The notes under the pieces were generated by a model. That model worked only from the letters and a program-made list of their open reading frames with translations, was not told the DNA's origin and searched no databases. Positions 58,750 to 64,000 of a stretch of 64,000 bases of DNA are shown here, one piece after another; position 1 is the first letter of the stretch, and the number at the start of each line of letters is the position of its first letter. Source of the DNA: Siphonodentalium dalli (lineage: Eukaryota; Mollusca; Scaphopoda; Gadilida; Siphonodentaliidae); contig CP136069.1 in the NCBI GenBank assembly GCA_032622095.1, positions 155,607,043-155,671,042 of the forward strand, given 5' to 3'. The translations under genes were made by a program, and so were the position numbers.

Positions 58750-58820
58750 TTGGGATTAGAACCAGGGGCGCCGAAGTAGGGTCAGTGGGAGCATTTGCCC
58801 TACCTGCCATCCACCAAGTG
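58750..58820 (-). repeat. tRNA-derived SINE fragment
   Basis: On the minus strand, CCTGGTTCTAATCCCAAAC is a B-box context. The A-box side (ACTTGGTGGATGGCAGG) is weak. Confidence 0.4.
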
Positions 58821-58879
58821 GGTACAGAAGGGCACAAAGTCCTTTCAATCTTTACACGAAAAGGTCAGAAATACATTAA

Positions 58880-59041
58880 CCCTTTGATGGCTGGCGCATA
58901 TATACATGTAAGAGAATGCATTGGCCTAACAATATTTACCTTGATCTTGTAAGCCAGTGCATTCTCTTATATATGCGAGACTCCCTATGGAGACTCATAT
59001 GTACTGGCACAATATTTTTAATGCTGCACCAGCGGATATGG
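58880..59041. mobile_element. piggyBac-type MITE, family T2, short copy
   Basis: TTAA at 58876-58879 and 59042-59045. Ends CCCTTTGATGGCTGGCGC and GCTGCACCAGCGGATATGG. It keeps one degraded palindromic module and the link GCCTAACAATATTTACCTTG seen in other T2 copies. Confidence 0.75.
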
Positions 59042-59280
59042 TTAAATATGTGCTAGAACAGCATTGTCGTATCCATTTTCAGTATGAGTCCTGACAAGTC
59101 AATGTTATAATAATTTATGAGTACCAAAAATTATGCCTTTTCAGCATTTATGCCATTACATTTGACTAACAAAGTGTCCTTTGTTGAAGTTGTGCCCCTT
59201 GTCCTCGTTTGCTTCCGGCGCTCCAGATTGGAACGTGCTCGTTCGTTTTTTTTATTGAGGTTGCATGATCGTCGTTTCAG

Positions 59281-60100
59281 TCGTATCATGCCATCAGGAC
59301 CTATATCACGACGTCGGGCCCTATATCACGACGTCAGACCCTATACCATGCCATCAGGCCCTATATCACGACGTCAGGCCCTATATCACGACGTCAGGTC
59401 CTATATCACGACGTCAGGTCCTATATCACGACGTCAGGCCCTATATCATGCCATCAGTCCCTATATCACGCCATCAGGCCCTATATCACGCCATCAGGCC
59501 CTATATCACGCCATCAGGCCCTATATCACGCCATCAGGCCCTATATCACGACGTCAGGCCCTATATCATGCCATCAGTCCCTATATCACGCCATCAGGTC
59601 CTATATCACGACGTCAGGTCCTATATCACGACGTCAGGCCCTATATCACGACATCAGGCCCTATATCACGACGTCAGGCCCTATATCACGACGTCAGGCC
59701 CTATATCACGACGTCAGGCCCTATATCACGCCATCAGGTCCTATATCACGACGTCAGACCCTATATCACGCCATCATGTCCTATATCACGACGTCAGACC
59801 CTATATCATGACGTCATGCCCTATATCACGACGTCAGGCCCTATATCACGCCATCAGGTCCTATATCACGACGTCATGCCCTATATCACACCATCAGGTC
59901 CTATATCACGATGTCAGGCCCTATATCACGACGTCATGCCTATATCACGACGTCAGGTCCTATATCACGACGTCAGACCCTATATCACGACGTCAGGCCC
60001 TATATCACACCATCAGGTCCTATGTCACGACGTCAGGCCCTATATCACGACGTCAGGCCCTATATCACGACGTCAGGCCCTATATCACGACGTCAGGCCT
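59281..60100 (+). repeat. 20-bp satellite, about 41 units
   Basis: Tandem units of CTATATCACGACGTCAGGCC with a frequent variant (CTATATCACGCCATCAGGTC). One unit near 59935 is 19 bp. The 337- and 293-residue frames are created by the array: three 20-bp units make 60 bp, so each frame repeats every 20 residues and shows PISRRQALYHDVRPYITTSG-like text. Not a gene. Confidence 0.95.
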
Positions 60101-60106
60101 GACAAT

Positions 60107-60148
60107 ATGGTGCCGGACATTTGCAGCTAAATTCATCCTCTGTTGACC
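60107..60148. repeat. Family D fragment
   Basis: GGACATTTGCAGCTAAATTC then ATCCTCTGTTGACCTAATTT resemble a degraded family D arm beside the satellite. Confidence 0.4.
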
Positions 60149-60149
60149 T

Positions 60150-61130
60150 AATTTTTTCAATCTTGATTTGAGTTGAGGGATATCTCAATGTGCCATTCTG
60201 ATCGATACATGGCCATTTCGATAAGAGATGAGAGTTTGTTGACGCTCACTGAGACACGCACATTTGAAGCAATGATCACTGATACTCAGTCCGTGACCCT
60301 ATAACTCTGATATAATATATAGATCCGTAGATTTCATGTTCTGACTTCACATTGCCGGGAATATGGCGTATTAAACACGTCTGTTGTATATACTGTTCCA
60401 ACACAATACGAAGTTGGCATATATGGGTGAGCTCGGAGCTGCTGATCGAGCAGAACCCCTTGTGGGATATATATAGTATGTGGTAAGCCTCGAGCAGCTG
60501 CGTAAATTATACAATAAATATTTTATAGGCTGAGGCAATCAATTCACCATTGTTTTGATCGGCGAAATTACTAATAACCACAGATGAGTGCAGATATATA
60601 GGGAACTCCAAAATGATCTACGATCTTCCTGATTATCCATATACGGACGCCAGAACTATACAGGCATCCCCGCTCCAAGCCAAGCGAGTAATTAAACAAT
60701 AATCTGTGGGAACGGAGAGCTAGCCTATTACACAATTCATCCGTATGTCTGTGTTTGATATCCCTGGAGATCCGTGCTATATATCGCGTCTTCACTAATA
60801 TGTCACATGAGGTTAACAATGGAATTGATGACAAGCCAGAAGGATTCCGAAGTCTTGGTTTCCGAGGAACGCTCGTTTACGTGCGCGGTCAAAAACTGTC
60901 CCGCCATATTTTCTGACGTCGGTATATATCCTGCGGAGTTACCGATGATGTATCTTTATTATCAATTTAACAATTTGTTTTCTTTAGAAAGTTTCGTTTT
61001 ATGTTTTAGTTTATTTTTTCTTTATCTCCAAACTGGCAGACGACACAATGCAAAAATAATCGAGGTGCCCAATGGGTGCTCAATACCATCTTGACCATCT
61101 TGGAACTTAAATATGTGTCTATATGTCTCT
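60150..61130. other. No confident gene
   Basis: A 106-residue plus-strand frame (60774-61094) has a CAVKNC motif and a hydrophobic segment but no complete domain. Confidence 0.3.
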
Positions 61131-61136
61131 CATATA

Positions 61137-61256
61137 GCAGATGAGGACCCCATATGGTGAATTGCGTGACTCAAATCCGCTGGGCGAGTGAGCGTCACTA
61201 AATACACAATCTGTGGACCTCATTCTGCAGATGTCCAGCACCATATTTTGAGGCCT
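61137..61256. mobile_element. Foldback MITE, family D, degraded copy
   Basis: CAGATGAGGACCCCATATGG and GTGGACCTCATTCTGCAGAT are the family's inverted blocks, with CACCATATTTTGAGGCCTT at the right. Confidence 0.55.
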
Positions 61257-61259
61257 TCT

Positions 61260-61900
61260 CGGTCCTGTTGGTCATTATCTATAAGGAATGATCAAGCGCA
61301 TATATTGAAAATGTGTTATGCTTTAACGATGGCTGCAGTGGTTGCATGCTGCAAAGATGTCGAAGAGTCATCTTTAATTGGGACAAAATTGGCTCAGCCA
61401 TTATTGTTGAGATATTCTTAATGCATAAGCGTTCCTGTAGATAATGGCAGTGTCTTGGATATTTCGGATTTGCCCAACGATTGCGAAATTCAGAATTAGA
61501 TCTAAATAAATAGATAACGTATAATGTCCATTATAATTTGAAGTAACAGATTCGCTTTTCTATGCACCACAAGTGTAGCTACATATCTCGCCAAAAACAT
61601 CAATAATGGGATCAGTCTTTAACAAGCACGGCCAAACTAGACAACACGATACGCATTGTCATATTTATCATATCTTCAATGTCGTGGTCCGAACGATATC
61701 TAACAACATTAATTACATGCAGGCAAGATATGTTCAAAAACAGATCTTGAACAAATGCTTTAATAGTGGATGCATTTTTGCTGCAAATATATCGAAGTGA
61801 TATCTTGATTGGGATTTTATTATTTTATTGATGTACATTCAAACATAACCCGTGAGGATGTCCTGTTATATTCTTACATGTACATGTATAACAATCAGGA
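61260..61900. other. No gene seen
   Basis: Short frames only. Confidence 0.4.
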
Positions 61901-61904
61901 ACGT

Positions 61905-62235
61905 GGCGACAGGGTGTCTGAACCTCCCCCGCCCCCGCACTTTGGTAAAAAATGTCAATAGTTCGTTCCCATTCCTGAATCAACTGTATATATACAGTAT
62001 ATATAGTCATATACTATACTGTATATATACAGTATAGTCAATGTTTTTGCCAAGATTACTATATATTCCTGCTTTGATTCCTACTCTGTGAGTCAAACTT
62101 TAGACTGAAGTGGCCATCAGTTGGAAATGTTCCAACCATAAGATTTTAAGTGGTGTTTTACTAATATAGTGTTGGAAAGCTTGAGGAACAAGTTGGAAAA
62201 GTCCAACTCAATGCGATTCAAGGTGTACTAGTACA
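61905..62235 (+). mobile_element. hAT-like family H fragment
   Basis: Starts near CGTGGCGACAGGGTGTCTGA with a CCCCCGCCCCCGCACTTTGG block, and has AAGTGGCCATCAGTTGGAAA further on. The interior is interrupted by unrelated sequence. Two 14-bp palindromes CTGTATATATACAG lie at 61984 and 62019. Confidence 0.45.
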
Positions 62236-62303
62236 GTCGATATATGGTTGAACCCCAACTAAACAAGGTGTACTAGTACAGTCGATCTATGGTTGAACCC
62301 CTA
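62218..62303 (+). repeat. Tandem duplication, about 45-bp unit
   Basis: Two units share AAGGTGTACTAGTACAGTCG and ATGGTTGAACCCC. Confidence 0.8.
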
Positions 62304-62304
62304 A

Positions 62305-62935
62305 CTAATGCAATAGAAGCTGTTTTGGTGTCAATCGTTCCAGCATATAGCTTCCACAACAACATACTAAAAAAAAACATTAATCCCCAATGGATAAAGT
62401 CACCATTTTGGGGGAAAAGTGAAAAAATAACGAAAAATCGGAGAAATGTGGAATATCTACTTTATGTGGCGCCTGTTGTAGACTGAAGCTATATTTTCCA
62501 CCACATTGTCAAATCATACTACATCAAATGCATGTTACAATAAAAGTGAGGATATCATCTGATAAAGGTTGTATCTACGGCTCTATAGCTACGTCCCTGT
62601 AGACCAGCCACTTCAATCTCGGCTTCAGAATAGATGTCGATAACATATTATGTCTTACAAATGTGATTACCATACCGCCTGCATCAGCATTCTGCACACA
62701 TGTCCATCCGACACGAAAACAATGGCGTATTGAGCGCGGATTGAATCATCAAATTGACGGTTTTATAGCTTTGACACTCTATCATACTGACATAATAACG
62801 GCATATGGAAATTGTCGTGAGCGCCTGTTGCTTGTCAAATATCTAGTTACACGCAACGCCGTATCACCCAAGGCAACAATCTGAAGGGTGGGTCACGTGG
62901 GTACGGCGACGAAGCTGAAGGGAGCAGGGCCCATG
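62305..62935. other. No gene seen
   Basis: A 73-residue frame (62663-62884) has no recognisable domain. Confidence 0.35.
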
Positions 62936-62939
62936 GTCG

Positions 62940-63319
62940 TGCCTTGGTATAGATCATGCCATCAATCTCTACTCTGGCTAACGCCCGTAGATATTACATT
63001 CCACCAGTACAAAACCTGGGAACGTTTTGACAGGGAACCTTATTAAGTCGAAAAAATAACGCATTCATTTTAAAATTTTCAAAAAATCCTTTTTTATTTA
63101 TTATTTTCGAACTCTCATATCATTTTCTCATTGTCAAACCAAAGAGTGCAGGAGTGCTATGTCCTAAATAAAAAAAACGCAATTTTACCAAAAAATAACA
63201 AAATTCCTATTTTTTTTAATACACAGCTTGGCATAATTTTATAATTCTTAGTTATCACCTGTTTCGTAATAACGGGCGTTAGTCAGAGTAGATATTCATG
63301 GCATGATCTAGTGCTGGCA
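62940..63319. mobile_element. 380-bp MITE with AGATCATGCC ends
   Basis: The left (TAGATCATGCCATCAATCTC, GGCTAACGCCCGTAGAT) and right (ATAACGGGCGTTAGTCAGAG, TTCATGGCATGATCTA) ends are inverted. They match the ends of the THAP-containing candidate at 7404-10795, so this looks like its non-autonomous relative. Confidence 0.7.
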
Positions 63320-64000
63320 TAGACGGGGCACAGGAAGCTAGGAAGTTCTCCTCTGCCTATAGATGCACAACTGGCACAATGTATTTTTTTTACCCCCGAA
63401 TCATGGTACCATACATAGGTTCCCCTTGTTTAGGTTACAATAAACCAAATCATTTTCATAGTCCTCAGTGTTAACCAATCGCGCTGGCCTGTATTCGCAG
63501 GAATGCGTTGACACTGCACAAGTGTCAATAATTGAAGAACGTTCTTTTAGACACACGAAAATGTGCCCAAAAGTTATTGTCAACGTATTCCGTCACACTA
63601 CAGTTTGATAAACGTCAGACTATATACCCATAAAAAGGGAGAATATGACATCGAAAAAAAAAAAAAAAAAACCCTCCCATAAGCTATTCGCCCATTTTAC
63701 AGCCTTAACCTTTGATCGTGTGGCTCTATTGACCTTTGTGCATTTCTCGTGCATTTTTTATCCATGTATTAGTGACCATGCAGCTGCCATGATTGTTTAT
63801 GCTGATCCGAGAGGAAATCACTGTACCAATATGTATTCGGTGTATAGTATAACATGTGACATGCTTAGTCCTCAGTTATCAAATAAGTTATAAAATAACT
63901 ACTTGACGTATTCGAACAGACACATCCCGCCTTCAAAATGATGTACGGTTTCACAATCCGGGCTTCTACCCGTCTTTGTATTTTGTGATACATTATTTAT
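63320..64000. other. No gene seen; poly-A run
   Basis: A run of about 17 A at 63655-63671 and short frames with no recognisable domain. Confidence 0.4.

Noticed and set aside
59281-60100. CRISPR-like appearance of a regular short repeat
   Set aside because: Units are directly adjacent with no spacers, and the context is animal nuclear DNA.
59117-60130. 337-residue open frame, the longest in the window
   Set aside because: Created by the 20-bp satellite. The protein repeats every 20 residues and several registers are open, with no start context or domain.

Overview
The window looks like gene-poor nuclear DNA of an animal, most likely a marine lophotrochozoan such as a mollusc. The basis is indirect: AT-rich sequence, no compact operon-like gene packing, many short transposons and foldback elements, GACCTTGA-rich dispersed repeats, and long (GAT)n, (CA)n and (GA)n microsatellites. 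I found no intact protein-coding gene, no functional tRNA or rRNA, and no CRISPR array. Nearly every longer open frame lies in a tandem or dispersed repeat. The most gene-like traces are a THAP zinc-finger remnant (about 7.7-8.1 kb), a possible Myb/SANT-like remnant (about 22.4-22.65 kb, minus strand), and a short open frame with a signal-peptide-like start (about 43 kb, minus strand).

Layout. 0-5.4 kb: the end of a GACCTTGA-rich repeat (family B), then three head-to-tail copies of family A built from 122-bp sub-repeats. 6-12.3 kb: a TTAA-flanked MITE with a large palindromic module, a 3.4-kb segment bounded by long inverted repeats that contains the THAP remnant, a second TTAA MITE, a tRNA-like SINE fragment and a small TA-flanked element. 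12.6-19.5 kb: microsatellites, a 78-bp minisatellite, a LINE tail, two pairs of abutting TTAA elements and a foldback element. 19.2-26.6 kb: a composite block bounded by inverted copies of one terminal sequence, holding an inverted pair of about 0.95-kb repeats (R1). One further R1 copy carries a piggyBac-type MITE whose empty site is preserved in its neighbour. 27-31.3 kb: a three-level nest (CAGG-ended element, TTA-flanked Harbinger-like element, hAT-like element), an unfilled relative of the outer element, and a nearly perfect 213-bp palindrome.

32-46 kb: further foldback elements, including the GAATGAGG family D, plus SINE fragments, a nested TTAA element and microsatellites. 47.3-49.1 kb: three repeat families (C, B, A) joined head to tail, each beginning with ACTAGC and a short CCG/CGG hairpin. 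50-53.2 kb: another palindrome-bearing MITE, a family D copy and a 60-bp satellite. 54.6-57.5 kb: hAT-like elements, one with a perfect 8-bp target duplication. 58-60.1 kb: a duplicated 78-bp segment, a SINE-like fragment, a small TTAA MITE and a 20-bp satellite of about 41 units. 60-64 kb: MITE fragments and otherwise unremarkable sequence.

The main biological content is therefore the transposon record: several superfamilies can be assigned from terminal repeats and target duplications, and one palindromic module recurs inside MITEs that have different ends. Superfamily names rest on termini only, because no intact transposase is present.
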